Assembly: GCA_039602395.1 (NCBI GenBank)
Contig: JBCNJP010000023.1
Location: 94,008,030-94,072,029 of the forward strand
Length of the DNA stretch: 64,000 nt
Direction: 5' to 3'
Origin: Deinandra increscens subsp. villosa
Lineage: Eukaryota; Streptophyta; Magnoliopsida; Asterales; Asteraceae
This document shows, one piece after another, positions 35,198 through 47,245 of the stretch. The position numbers were made by a program, and so were the translations under genes. Under the pieces are notes generated by a model that made no database searches, had not been told where the DNA came from, and was given only the letters and a program-made list of their open reading frames with translations. How positions within the stretch are numbered: the stretch's first letter is position 1; each line of letters opens with the position of its first letter.

Positions 35198-35919
35198 CAG
35201 TAGAACCTCTATCTCGATAAATTAATAACCTCGATAAAATTAATAAAATGTCCGGTCCCAACTTGGGACCAGTACAAAATTGGACGACAATGGATAAAAT
35301 AATAAGATAATAATTTTTTTGAAATCCCAATGTAAATATATTGGTCCCAACGAAACTATAAATTAATAATTACTAAAACATTCCATAATTCTAGGATTGT
35401 CTACTAAAAAATAAATTTATAGTCACTTGTTTTTTTTTAACTTCAAATCTATATGGAGTTCATCTTTAAATCTCTCCACTGCACTTAAGAGTTGAGGCAC
35501 TGTATTCTCGTATTGCAACAAAAAGTTGGGAAGAGTTGTTACCGTTTGCAATGTTTCTTTTCGAGTGACCGGTTCCAAAGGTACTGATTCATCATCAACT
35601 GGATTTCGAATGGTATCATTAGACATTTATAGTGATCAATCTAGATCTATGTACATTGAACTTGACAAGTTCATTAATGTGTGAATGTACATGAGAATTT
35701 TGAAGGTCCTTGTCTCTCTTTTATTCAAATAGGTAAAGTGAACGCATATGAAAATTTTGAAGGTCGATGCATTAATATAAGAGTTATACACGAATATAAG
35801 CCGACTCTTTAAATTAATAATTTGATAATTTATCGATATAATAATATCTTGATAAATTAATAAAATATCTCGATCCTAACATTATTAATTTATAGATATT
35901 TTAATGTAATATGTTACTG
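35198..35919. mobile_element. pogo-like (Lemi1/Emigrant-type) Tc1/mariner element
   Basis: It begins CAGTAGAACCTCTAT and ends TTACTG, with TA duplicated on both sides (35196-35197 and 35920-35921). Subterminal CTCGATAAATTAATA motifs appear at both ends. Copy 1 of the host repeat (about 26620) is the empty site. A transposase tail remains inside. Confidence 0.85.
35423..35626 (-). pseudogene. pogo-like transposase C-terminal remnant
   Basis: A 67-codon frame with LLQYENTVPQLLSAVERFKD resembles the tail of plant pogo/CENP-B-like transposases downstream of the DDE domain. The DNA-binding and catalytic parts are missing. The assignment rests mainly on its position inside a pogo-type element. Confidence 0.5.
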
Positions 35920-36175
35920 TACGTTCACACCAAGATGTTATTATCAATGCGAATCCTAAGCTTGTAGCTTGATACGTGAGAAGCTTCTAACCAATTTTTT
36001 CAAAAATGTACAATTTCCAGTTGTATATATAAGAAACGATGCCTTCATTATTATTATTTATTAATGACCGAGACCATATGGTTTGAATGAGCAAAAACCA
36101 TTTAAATGTCCACTATAACATTTTGTTTCAATTTAAATTGATCTTTTTTTTTTTAAATGTCCACTATAACATTTA

Positions 36176-36381
36176 ATGGTGTTAAAGAAGTTGGATTCCT
36201 TTGGCTCAAAAACAGATCAAGGTTGGAGTTCCAATGGCGAGATTGGTGTTGCTTTAGAATTGGTTGATTTTGAATTTTGGTGTGGTGGTTCACTCTTCTA
36301 ATTTTGGCGTTGTACACTTGCTTCTACCGTCTTGGTAGTTTGACTGTGTGTAAACATTTTCGTTGGCCGTTCAAAAAAAAA
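36176..36381 (+). mobile_element. LINE 3' end (truncated)
   Basis: It encodes the last residues of a LINE reverse transcriptase (VGFLWLKNRSRLEFQWRDWC, stop at about 36267), followed by a 3' UTR ending GGCCGTTCAAAAAAAAA. It sits at the junction of repeat copies 3 and 4. A duplicated stretch AAATGTCCACTATAACATTT (about 36106 and 36155) just upstream is not a clean target duplication. Confidence 0.8.
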
Positions 36382-36384
36382 TTA

Positions 36385-37040
36385 ATTTAAACATTACAAT
36401 ATTTAAAATAAATACATGGAACTTATTCGATACATATATAAAAAAAATTTATCTCTTGAACACTGTTTCATGTGTCATACCCAGCAATCAATAACCTGAT
36501 ATGCATAGAAACAAGAACACACAAATAGGTCTGAGTATAAACAATATACTCCATGGGCGAATAACAAAATCATATACACTTTGTAAACATATAAACGTTT
36601 ATCTTGTAACACATCGATTGTATCTTAAAACATATCAACTTATAACTTGATACTCTTATCTTGTAACGGAACTATAGGAATAACATAACATATAAAAACT
36701 CATAAGGGTGCATAGTACGTGGCTAAGATGATTTTTGTTTTACTTAGATTGACACATACGTTTTCGGACATACTTTCACTTATACGTTATAACATTCGAG
36801 ACATGTATTATTTCCTTAGGTACATCAAATGAGTATCAACTCATAAAGAGTAGCAAATATTACCCTTACACCACCGGCATCTCTTAATCTACCCAAACTA
36901 ATTAAATTCAAGCCACATATCAAAAACATGCTTTTCAATCAAATAAACCTCAAATCGCCATCACGACTAATGAGACTATTAAGAACCTCTAAATCACGGA
37001 TCTATAAGGAAAACTAAATGAAATTTGACTTGAAAATGAT
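36385..37040. repeat. Dispersed noncoding repeat, copy 4 (partial)
   Basis: It is collinear with copy 2 (33660-34290), including TACATCAAATGAGTATCAAC and CCACCGGCATCTCTTAATC. No gene. Confidence 0.65.
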
Positions 37041-37416
37041 CAGCACCATAATACAAAATTTACGGCATGTTTTTACATATTATGAGCAAGGTACACCTCC
37101 TTTAGAAATTGTTAAACCCAAACTCAATATACAAAATGAGAATTTTTCGTTGACTCAGATTAGCAACTTTAACATCTTTTTGTTTATATATTAAATTAAA
37201 TTTGTGAAATCTTGCATGTACTTTATAATTGTAATGTTCATAACGTCTTTCGCTCTCATATCCTGACATGTGTAATATGATGCTTTGTTAGCATCTCACT
37301 CTCTTTACATGCGTATTTAATCTGGCACATCACTATCTTTATACACGTATTCTTTCATCTCTCTCCTTATTTACAGGCGCATTTTCTCATCTCTCTATTT
37401 ACACATGTGTGTTCTT

Positions 37417-38100
37417 TCTCTCACCTCTTTCTTTACACCATTAAACGACTGGCATTTCTCTCTCTCTTCATGGCTTCTCATTTCCTCTCTCTAAACCCCT
37501 CACCGAGAGGCAGGCTGTAGGTCTTTCTTTGTCTAAATCGTTAATATTCCCCAATCTTAACCGCTTATACGATTGTTTGGCTCTTAAGCTTCGATTGCTA
37601 GCAGTAGTTTGTAGCTTTGTTTTATCTTTGGTTGGCGATGACGGCTCCGGTATACTTGATGTGTGTTAATTTATACATGAAAATACAACATATTTTTCCC
37701 AATTAAACGAGTTATTAATATATATATATATACGTTCGAGAATTGATGGTTAATTAGTTTATATCTAAATTTAGTTGGTTGAAGAAAATGAGCTCAAACA
37801 CTATTAAGTTAAATATGAGCTATAACGATTAACGAATCAAACTCCATACATCTTGTTATGATTTATTAGTTTCTAAATTATCAACTCGAACTAAAAAGTT
37901 TGTAAAACTAAATATTTTTGTTTTGTTTGATTTTCCGTTAAAAACAGGAAAATAAAAAGAAAGTGCAAACTCACGTTTGCTATTGTGAAGAAAAAAGACT
38001 TTTAAGTGTTTAAAATTTGTAGTTGTAAGATTGTAATTTACACTAAATTGTGGAACATCATATGAAAACAATAAGATTCATTCACGTGGGCTAGAGTGTT
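37417..38100. other. Left flank of duplication unit 1
   Basis: C/T-rich leader-like sequence (CTCTCTTCATGGCTTCTC at about 37460) is conserved in unit 2 at 57485. It may be a decayed first exon, as ATG-GCT-TCT-CAT is present, but the frame is short and not recognised. Confidence 0.4.
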
Positions 38101-38109
38101 TTGATGGGT

Positions 38110-38730
38110 TGCTAATATCAAATTTTAAATACTCGAGTAATTCGAACCGAATCGAATTCTAATTTTTGAAACCTGGATTTGAAATAGAAATTCATTTTGA
38201 AATTCGATTAGATTCAAATTCAGTTTTCGAATTCAAATCGAATACGAATCGAATCCTAATAAAAAAAATTAATTGAACCAAAAAAAGCATGTTTTAATTT
38301 TACTTTCAAAAAACTACTAAAAACTTAAATTATTATAGTAAAAAATACAAATTTATATATGTATAAAACTAATAAACATCCAAAAGATTTAAAATTTATA
38401 TTTTTGGTGAAATGGAATCGTGAATACAAATAAAACATTTCAACTTTCATGGTATATTTTAAAGATCTAAAATTTTAAAACTTTTGAAATAGGGCGTGAA
38501 TTATAATAAGTTAAACTAATTTAAAATATTTTTATGAATATTATATTTATATAAATATATATATAATTATTTCTAGTTCGAAATTTGAATCGAATCGAAT
38601 GAAAAATCTCAAATTCTAATTCGATTCGAAATTCGATATTAGACGTCGAATCGAATCGATTTCGAATTTGAGATTTCTAACCTAATTTTGAACAGCTCAT
38701 TTTCGAATCGAACCGAATTCCGAGTGTCTT
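38110..38730. repeat. TTCGAAT/GAATCGAA-rich element, unit 1 copy
   Basis: Both ends are rich in TTCGAAT-type motifs around an AT-rich core, as in the other simple-motif elements. It is present in both duplication units (unit 2: 57885-59020), so it predates the duplication. Confidence 0.6.
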
Positions 38731-39528
38731 TCTTCACGCCAACGCAACAAACAAAATCTTCTTAACTCATAAAGGAAGAAGGAAGATAAGCGTGATGAAA
38801 AACGGGGAACTATTCAGAGTATCTTGCATGACGTGTGTCACACGGTATAACGCAGTAAACATTGTTCATAAAAGATAGTTGTACATACATCATAAGAAAT
38901 GGCACAAAACGAGGAACTGTTCACATTAACTTAACTTTGTTTAGTTGTTAATAATAATAAGAGGATTCCAGTGGCGCGTGACGCCTAGATATCCCCGTTC
39001 GTGACATCTGTACAAAAGGATGAGTGTGTTATGTTTATTTATTGTTCGAGAGATGAATGTATTAGCTATGTTGAGACTAACAAAGGATAACAAATATATA
39101 ACAAAAGGCAAAGGATAAAAAAGGTGAAACAAAATGCATGTATAGCAATGCCTCCCCCGAGCATCTCGGGGAGGCTGAGTTGGATTTCTACATCTCGGTG
39201 ACACCATTAGGGGAGGGTTCCTAGATCATCAAAATGGAAAGTTCGGTCCCCGAGCATTGCAACCTCCTTCTTTCCTCCTTTCCCTCTTTTTCTCTATCTC
39301 TCTCTTCTTTTTTTATTTTTTTAATAATAAAAAAGTGAAGGTGGTGTGGTGTAGGTATTGGAAGTAAAAGTGTGAGGAATGTCGGGTAGTAACATGGCGC
39401 TGAGTTGTTAAAAAATGATAAAAGGAGATAGAAGGGTATTGGGATTACCCTTAAGCCCACGTAAAACACCAATTCTTTTACATTAGATCTATTGTTCCTT
39501 GCCACTCCCTTTCTAAATAGGATAGTAG
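38731..39528. other. Unit 1 spacer with a unit-1-specific insertion
   Basis: Mostly shared with unit 2 (59030-59560). A ~310-bp C/T-rich block at about 39137-39450, starting with a CCTCCCCCGAG...CTCGGGGAGG hairpin, is absent from unit 2 and is probably an unassigned insertion. The frames at 38941-39207 and 39221-39505 span these junctions and are not genes. Confidence 0.5.
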
Positions 39529-39695
39529 TTAGGGGCGAATCTTGGGCCGAAATGGGGGTCAGGCCAGTTTAAAGACGGATAGGGCGGACTAAGTATATAA
39601 TTTTTTTCGGACCAAACGAGTATAAATTTATACTACGGAGCGAAAAAAACGGACCGATCCGGGGCCCGGTTTGGCCCCTTAAAAGCTTCCCCCTT
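39529..39695. mobile_element. 167-bp hAT-like MITE
   Basis: The 8-bp duplication GATAGTAG lies at 39521-39528 and 39696-39703. The ends are imperfect inverses (TTAGGGGCGAATCTT versus AAGGGGGAAGCTT). Unit 2 lacks it at the matching site (about 59568). Confidence 0.75.
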
Positions 39696-39887
39696 GATAG
39701 TAGTACTGGGTCATAACTCGTGTTGGGGCGGGACGAATCTGCATGGTGGTTTCGTATTAAATCCAACACTTAAAAAGTAATGTAATAAAAAAAACCGGTC
39801 GAAAATTAAATATTTTAAAATCTATTTTGTTTAAGTAAAACGAGACGTGTGAGGTTATGACTACTTGACTTTAATTGTCAAACAGTA

Positions 39888-40590
39888 TAGGGGTGTTCAT
39901 TATTCGAATCCCGTTCGAATAATTCGAAAATCGACTCGATTCGAATTCGAATTCCTTATTCGATTTATTCGAATCGAATCCTAATTCAATTCGATTAATT
40001 AAGTCGAATTCGAATCGAATTCGAATTTGATTTTCAAAATTCGATTGGAATAATTCGAATAAGATATAAATATATATTTTTTATATATTTAACATATATA
40101 TATATAATTATATATATATTATGTAAATTATATATCAATATTTTAGTATTCTTGTGCTTACATTTAATATAAGTCCATTTTAGTATTCTTTGGAAGAGGT
40201 ATTTTGGTTGTTCGCCTAGCTTATTTTTTTGTTTATTTGGAGATGTCGTTTGCTTGACTTTGGCTTGTTGTTTTGGTTTTTTTATCTAGTACATTGATAC
40301 TTGTTTTGTCGTTAGTTCTATTATCGCCTCAGACTTGTTTGGTACCTATCGTTTTGGATATGTTTGGAACTATTTTAATGTTATTTTTGGATTGTTATAA
40401 AAAAGTTAATAAAAAGTTAATTTTATGGAATTAAAGATTTCTCTTATTCGAATAAATTCGAATTCGATTCGAATTTGACTATGATTATTCGATTCGCATT
40501 CGACTGGTTTTAATCGAATTCGAATATGGTTTTAGAAGTTTAAAGTTCGAATAATTCGATTCGAACAATTCGCATAAATCGAATTCGATT
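39888..40590. mobile_element. hAT-like element with AATTCGAAT subterminal repeats
   Basis: It starts TAGGGGTGTTCATTATTCG. Both ends are packed with TTCGAAT-type palindromes (39905-40060 and 40445-40585) around a plain core. Units A and C lack it at the homologous flank. The right terminus and target duplication are unclear. Confidence 0.55.
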
Positions 40591-40694
40591 TAGCATATAA
40601 GAAAAAATGTCATGATGTTATATTTGAAAATGACGAAAAGGTTGCACGTTGTATTTAAAAAGCTTCGGTGCCCGTGTGTATCAGATGCCACATA

Positions 40695-41432
40695 TAGAGG
40701 TGCAAAAATCAATTCGAAACACGAATCGATTCGGTTCAGGAATCGATTCCTGACCAAATCAATTCTGGTCAAAATCGATTCTTGACCGAATCGATTCGAT
40801 TCAGGAATCGATTTCTGGCATAAATTCCTGAATTGGTAGGAATCGATTCGATTCCGAATTGAAATCGATTCCTACCAAGAATCGATTCCTACCAATTCGT
40901 TCGTATTTTTAATTTTTTTTAAACTTCATACAAAACTAAAAAAGAACACATTTTTATTGAATTTTAAAGATTAAATATGACAATCCCAACTTGTTCAAAC
41001 TTAAACCGACACAAAGGTAGATGTTTTTGTGTGTTTAAGTGTTTTTGAGAGTTAGAGAAGCGGGGGTAATGTTTGTAATTGAAAATGGGGGTATATATAC
41101 AAAGTTATAGGGTCAAAATGCTGGGGAAAAAAAACCACTCCAAACGGCTATATAACGGCTCTATAGCCGTTGGCAACGACTAGATTAACGTATATATGTG
41201 AGTTGGGAGGAATCGATTGGAATCGATTTGGGAGGAATCGATTTGGAATCGATTCTGGTCGAATCGATTCTGGTCGAATCGATTCCTGTGCTGAAACCTC
41301 GAATTGGTTGGAATCGATTCAATTCGTACCAATTCGGAAATCGATTCGGCCCAAATCGATTCGTATCAATTCGAAAATCAATTTGAAACCGATTCCTACC
41401 CAGGAATCGATTTTTTCGGTTTTGCACCTCTA
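40695..41432. mobile_element. hAT-like element with GAATCGATTC subterminal repeats, 8-bp TSD
   Basis: GCCACATA is duplicated at 40687-40694 and 41433-41440. The inverted ends are TAGAGGTGCAAAA and TTTTGCACCTCTA. About 200 bp at each end is a dense array of GGAATCGATTC-type palindromes. The frames on both strands are translations of the palindromic array. Unit 2 lacks it. Confidence 0.88.
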
Positions 41433-41789
41433 GCCACATACTTTAAACTATCGGACCACATGTCCGTTGGGCTGATCACTCATTTGCAGGCCCACTATCG
41501 GACATCCATTTGCAAACCTATATATCAAATAATAAATTACAATATCTACACTATTTATGAAACGTTTCGTTTTACATAGGATAGTGAAATAAAGTCTAAC
41601 CTTGGCCTTAAAGAAATTCCAAATCATATCAAAAAAATATAACTTATTTATTTTAGTCACATATATTCTTTAGAAAATCATACAATACAACAAATACATA
41701 GACGCTTACAACCTCTTAATGATACATATCTTACATAATTATATATAATATATATTGTCACATATATTGAATTGAAAATGTGAAAATAT

Positions 41790-44348
41790 TTATAGTCGGG
41801 AAAGAACATGTGAACTATGCTCTTGGAGTACTTGACTCTTGTTTTCTTGTGCCAACATGTTATTTAGCTCGTTGACAAACGTCTCCATCAATGCAGTTGG
41901 CAAGCATATGGGTACCACGATTCCTGACTCGCCCTTGTGGTTCGTAAAAGGGATGTAGAAACTAGCAAGACTTGGGATAGGTCCTACTCCACCTTTGGCG
42001 GGTCCGCCATATGCCGGCTTTCCCCATCCAAAGTCAACTAACTCAAATCCAGCTCGAGTCACGTCTGATACAAGGTAGCTTCGAACGGCGGTGAAGTGGG
42101 GTCGTCCCTTAGTTACCATTAAGTCAACTACAGATCTCATGTATTCTTCATTGACATCATTTTTGGCCTTCATCACAAGCTCCAATGCATGCGATAATGG
42201 TTTGGTAGATAGATCTTTGGCAGTGGAAATGGCGACTGGGAAGGCGAAACCATTTCCATAGTATCCAACCGGGAGAGGAGGATTGAACTTGGCACGTGCG
42301 TTCACAATGCAAATGATGCGCATTTCTTCCTCAGGGTCGGGTTGGAGGGCGATGGTACGACAACGCCAGAGGCAGGCTGTTAGCACCTCAAAGGTGGAGC
42401 ACTTTTTAAGGTATGATGGAACAAACTTACGTAATGCTAACATCTCAGCGGGTCCAAAGAAAAAAGATCGGTGTGCCATGTCATCTAGTGGGATTATCGT
42501 ACCCTTGGTGTCTTCCACCTCATCGTACTCGTGATGAGTACATGTGATATGTGGCGGGTTTCGTGCAAAAAGCAAGTCCCTTTGCCACACAGGCATAGTT
42601 GAAGGCTTTGATGCACCTTGTGCCATTTCACCTAATGCTGTCATGAATTGAACGAGGCCCGGTGCATCACTCATGGTGTGGTTCAGTCGTAAACCAAAAA
42701 TAAAACCCCCACATAATAATCTTGTTACCTATTAATAAAAGTTAATTAAAAATCAATTAATGTAATTGAAGAGAGACGGTACGTATGTTTAAAATGGTTA
42801 CTATAATTTTCTACCTATTATATTTAGAATTACTAATTGAAAGAATTATTTATTGAAACAATCTTTTAAAACTTCACGAAATCGGATGCTTAACCGGTTC
42901 ATACTCATGTTATACCGTTTTTTATTTGAATCGGTCTGAATGGTGAAATGAACCGCATTTCAACATTATTAATTTAAAATTCCATTCTTCTTTATTCAAT
43001 ACAAGGGTTAAATCTACTAAAAACATAAAAAACATATTTTATCTGAAAACAAAATAAAAATATCACATCCAATAACTTTTTAAATCAACGGTTGGTTGAG
43101 ATCTAAGTTCAATAAAATCAAAGAAAACTAAGAGGCTCTTTTGCAATTGTTTAAGTTTTCTCCACTTTTTTTTTAAATGTTCACAACTTTTTTGTACAAT
43201 ATTATATTTTATAGAAATCACATTATAAAATCGAACATTTTTCTTCCTATAATTTGAGTATATAATATTAATAAGAAAAACTAAAATTAGTTTTTCCTTT
43301 TAAAAAATTATATTAGTTTGTGATAATTGTGCAGTTTTCAAAAAATTATACTAAAATTATTTATATAAAAAAAACTAAAAAACTTTTTTTTCTTAATTAA
43401 ACCACGTGTCAAAGTTTTATTAGTTTCTATTCATTTTAACAAAAATCAACTTATTACTTAATCCAACCATGTAAATATACATATCAAACATTAGATAAGA
43501 TATATATTGTTTAATTTTTTACAACTTTTACAAAGTTATCTAGTTTTTAAATTTTAAATCCAGTTCTAAAATCATTTCTATAAACTATAATATATAAATT
43601 ATATTTTTTCACCTCAACTTTATTATAACAATAATATATGAAGATCTTTAAATGAGTCGAGCCGAGTCAAGTTAGGGTGAGGCTTGAGCTCATACTCAAA
43701 ATTCAAAGAGCTGACTAGGCTCAGTTCGAGCTCAAAGTTAAAGTTAAACTACTGGTGAGCCAACGAGCTGAGTCAAGCCTCTGCTCGGTTATAAAATGAG
43801 CCGACTCGACTTGACTTGTTTGAAAATGGACTTTTTTAAGCTTTTATATTTCGAGCTTTTTCAAGCCGAGCCACGAGGGAGCTTTTCGAACAGCCCTTCA
43901 CCTGAATCAGGAGCAACGGCGAGTCGAGAACCCCTCCAGATCCGGGAACATCATAAATCAACTCTTCCAAACACGGAAACGGCGGATAAAGGGCATCTCC
44001 GAACTCCTTCAACGTCACATCCGCCTCCGCCTCGATAAACACCACCCCCTCGCCGGAGCAATCCACCATCAGCTTCCTCGCCGGACCTTCCCTCAACCTT
44101 CCGGCGAACGGGTAGTAGAACACCAGCACGTTCGCCAGCGCCTCCCGGATCACACTCGCCGGATCCCGGTTTTTTAACTTCGGATCGTGGCGGTAAAACT
44201 GGATCTCCGGGATGTGGAACCGGAGGCCTTCCTGATCGTCAATGTCGGAGAGAGGTTTGAGTTCTCGCGGCGTTGGTTTCGCCGGAGCGATGAGCTCCGG
44301 CGAACGGCGCCGGACGGTGAAGGTTAACGGAGTGTTATTTACCGCCAT
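41790..44348 (-). CDS. BAHD acyltransferase, benzyl alcohol O-benzoyltransferase-like (copy B)
   Basis: Exon 1 is 43902-44348 and exon 2 is 41790-42728, with the same phase-0 intron position as copies A and C. The product is 461 residues. HTMSD (166-170) and DFGWG (381-385) are both intact. The start MAVNNTPLTFTVRRRSPELI, then KPTPRELKPLSDIDDQEGLR and FYYPFAGRLREGPARKLMVD, is very close to HSR201/BEBT-type enzymes, which make benzyl benzoate from benzoyl-CoA and benzyl alcohol. Related enzymes acetylate hexenol, so the substrate is inferred. The C-terminus HVLSRL ends in Ser-Arg-Leu, a PTS1 peroxisomal signal. Differences from C include SLASFYIPF for GVASFYIPF and SVVDLM for SVADLM. The frame is intact and expression is plausible. 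It sits in duplication unit 1. Confidence 0.95.
42729..43901 (-). other. Intron of BAHD gene B
   Basis: 1173 bp. The first ~260 bp in transcript sense (43640-43895) are a GAGCCGAG/AAGCTCGAG-rich repeat that ends AGGGCTGTTC only 4 bp after the GTGA donor; the rest is AT-rich. The 3' end shares the AATAG acceptor with A and C. Confidence 0.9.
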
Positions 44349-44434
44349 GTGGAGTGTGTGGTGTTTGTTTGTTTGTTTGTTTGTTAGGGTTTGTTATGTG
44401 GTGGAGTGAGTTTGTTAGGTATTGAGGTGAGGTC

Positions 44435-44442
44435 TTTATATA
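44435..44442 (-). promoter_or_regulatory. TATA box of BAHD gene B
   Basis: The minus strand reads TATATAAA about 90 bp before the ATG, preceded by an ACGT core (AACGTGC). The arrangement is identical in gene C. Confidence 0.75.
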
Positions 44443-44639
44443 AGCACGTTATTTGGATGTGTGAGTGAGTTTTGTGTGGGACCCGCTATGAAATGAATGT
44501 TCATTGTGTTTACATGTAGATTTTTTATGTTGGGAAAAACTAATGGAGGACCACGTTGAGTTTTTACCAAAATGAATTAATTTTAAATTTTATGTATTTT
44601 ATATTATTTAGTAATATTAGTCTTTGGGAATTTACGCTA

Positions 44640-44935
44640 ATGGACACCACTCTTACTTGTGTATCAAAGCTCACAGGTTCGAGTGTTGGGGACAGCGATT
44701 TTAAGATGCAGGGTTCATTTGATGCCTGTTATTGCGCTGGCTCCCCGGGGCTCCCCCAGCTAACGCGAGGAGGGTCCATGGGGGTTTTATCCCCACCGAC
44801 TAGGCCCAGGGTATCCAGTCCCGATATTTGACGTGGGGTTGCCTCTTGAACTGGCGTTGGCCTTGGATATGATCGGGTGGTTGGTTTAAAAGGCTCCCGT
44901 CAGTGATCCTAAACACATTGCCGTTAAAAAAATGA
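44640..44935 (+). mobile_element. SINE-like element with GCCGTTAAAAAAA tail
   Basis: A B-box-like CACAGGTTCGAGTGTTGG (about 44670) is followed by a GC-rich body, GATCGGGTGGTTGG and CATTGCCGTTAAAAAAA. Same family tail as the other SINEs. No clean target duplication found. The 91-codon frame is SINE body. Confidence 0.65.
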
Positions 44936-45687
44936 TAATATTATATAAGTAAAATATCAAATACAAGGTTTGTTTTACGTGTGACTTGTAAGAACACATA
45001 TAAAACATTAATTTGAGAAATGAATGATTCAGATTTAGTTAAGTTTTAATTTAGATTAAAAAAAAAAGAAATTCCAAACGTGAAAAGAGTTGCAAGGGTA
45101 AAGTTAGTTATATTGGCTTACAATTATTGATTTTTTTCAAGTTCCATCAAACTTTTTAAAACTTCTATAAGTTTTTATGCATCATCATTTTTTTCTTAAA
45201 TTACACAATAAAACTCAGCATTTAGTTTTCTTTAATGTAAGTATAGTATTCTATAATTTTTTTAAATTATATATATTTTTAAACTTTCTATATGTTCTCG
45301 TATAACTTGAATGATTATCTCTGTGAAAGTATTCATATACTTTGCATGATTATTTATATAACTTGCGTGATTATCCATATCAACTGCATAATTATTGTAT
45401 TACTATCTAGGCATATTTATAAAAATATAGGTTGCGTGATAATCAATAAGTTTAGGTGATTATCACTTAACTTGTGTAATAATTTACTTTATCCGCACAC
45501 GGACAATTCTATCATTTTTCTAAAGTACATGTGACGCGTCCTGGTTACTTCATACACTTAGTATGAAAAATGTATATTAGAAACTCATATACTATACAGT
45601 TTAAATAAGTACAACATGTTATAAATAATAGTTTTTTTTTAGATTTATATATTAGATGTTATTAATCGTTAATGAACTAAGAAAATA
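44936..45687. other. AT-rich spacer before the retrotransposon nest
   Basis: No gene recognised. TTGCGTGATTATC-type phrases repeat loosely at 45350-45480. Confidence 0.4.
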
Positions 45688-45692
45688 ATTGA

Positions 45693-46282
45693 TGTAGAAA
45701 CCGGGGTCGGTGAGCCAAGCCAAACCCCGATGGCACAGCGGAAGCGGATCGGAGGCTTTGTGAGCTTCGTCTTTGTAGAACAAATATAAACACCCGGAAG
45801 AACATTACGAACCGGATCTTCTACTTGGGTGTTTGAGATGTGATGATGATGATGAGGATAAAATAGAAGTAGTGATAAACAAGATGAAGATAAGTGAAAT
45901 CATATATGGAGTCGAATGATTACATGTTTACCTATCCCACACATGCTATAGGTTCATGAACAAGTGTTCATGAACCCACACAACTTCAAAGTTTCATGTC
46001 TAAGCTCTCTCACTCAAGCATACATGCATACTTAGTCTTTCACATGAGAAAGACTATATATACTAACCTAACAATGGCAAACTAGTAAATAACCAACAAC
46101 TAGTAACTAGTGACAAATACATAATGTTACAATAAATAATAAAGTCACTTTGCCATGTATTCGGTTAATGAGAGTCTCGAGTCATGAACTTCACCGTGTT
46201 GTGCGAACGGTCAAACGGTAAGTGGTACGTTGAGTTTCATCTAACCAAATCTCGAACTAGTCGGTCTCGGGAATTCCCAACA
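45693..46282 (-). repeat. LTR 1 (outer element, 3' LTR)
   Basis: TGTAGAAACCGGGG ... AATTCCCAACA on the plus strand. It is paired with LTR 6 by the shared GGAGGCTTTGTGAG and AAGTGTTCATGAACC variants. Confidence 0.92.
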
Positions 46283-47245
46283 ATCTCCCCCTATTTGGTA
46301 GATGAACAAACGGATAAATAACTCAACTCTTGTGACAATCGGTTCCCTTATATTCTTGCAACTTGACTTCAAGAAAATCTTCATACGGTTTCAAGTCTTT
46401 CATTTAACCATTCTCCTTTGTGAAGCTCCCTCTAAGATAAAGAATTGTTCTTCTTCTAGCCCCAAAGCAATAAAAGGCCCGTTAGGGTGTTTACCACAAA
46501 TAACATGCACACTATGTTTAAGGATGCCAGCATCATCCTAAGTGTAGTTAAAGGTAAACAAGATAAAGGATCAAGGATAAATTTGAGATTCAATTCCATA
46601 ATTAAACCGTCTTGTGAATACCAAACCGATGCTTCACTTCAAAGATAGTACCACTTCAAATAAATTGCCTCTTTCAACTAGAAACCTTGCCTTCGTTTTT
46701 ACCATAAATCTGTTATGGCTCAAGGACTCTTCAAAGGCATGCACAAAGTCTCATAAATTCTCCCCCTAGACTTTTGCATTCACTAGCAAAGAAAGTAAGG
46801 CATGTTCTTGATTTGCTATGTTTTGTTGTATCAATCAAACCCAATCAGTAGCAAACTAGTCATGCAAATATCAACAAATATAATAACTTCTAAACCCAAA
46901 CAGCAGCAACTCATTTCTGTAACAATTTAACCCAAACTTGTGCACAACCCCAAATCATTTTCACCTCATAACACGTCTGCTAAAGCGAAGTAAATCTGAT
47001 ACGGAAGTATAGTTTCGGTATACCTGAAATGCGAGAAACATCGGGTTCTCGAGATTGCACAAAACTGTTGAAGAAAGATAGAAGAGTTGATATGGATTTT
47101 TGCAGCTTTGACGGTTGCTTCGGGTGGATACAACAGAAATAATCATTTCCAGAATCGATTTTCCGGCGAAACCCGTTTTTCTGGCGAACCCCGTACATCC
47201 GGCGACTGGGTTTCCGGCCAGTGGCTTCTCCGGGAACTGAAACAC
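46283..47245 (-). other. Outer element interior, 3' part
   Basis: Noncoding. It begins with the polypurine tract complement (ATCTCCCCCTATTTGG). Near the right it is rich in CCGGCGAA-type motifs (47155-47230). The three overlapping minus frames at 46961-47358 run into LTR 2 and show no known domain. Confidence 0.75.

Larger units (their letters stand above)
34300..36150. repeat. Dispersed noncoding repeat, copy 3
   Basis: It is collinear with copy 1 (24760-26950) but lacks that copy's three insertions and has a pogo-like element instead. An LTR-like TGTCACACCC occurs at about 34880. Otherwise noncoding. Confidence 0.7.

Noticed and set aside
41170..41579. Several overlapping frames on both strands
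   Set aside because: They arise from the palindromic GAATCGATTC array of a hAT-like element.
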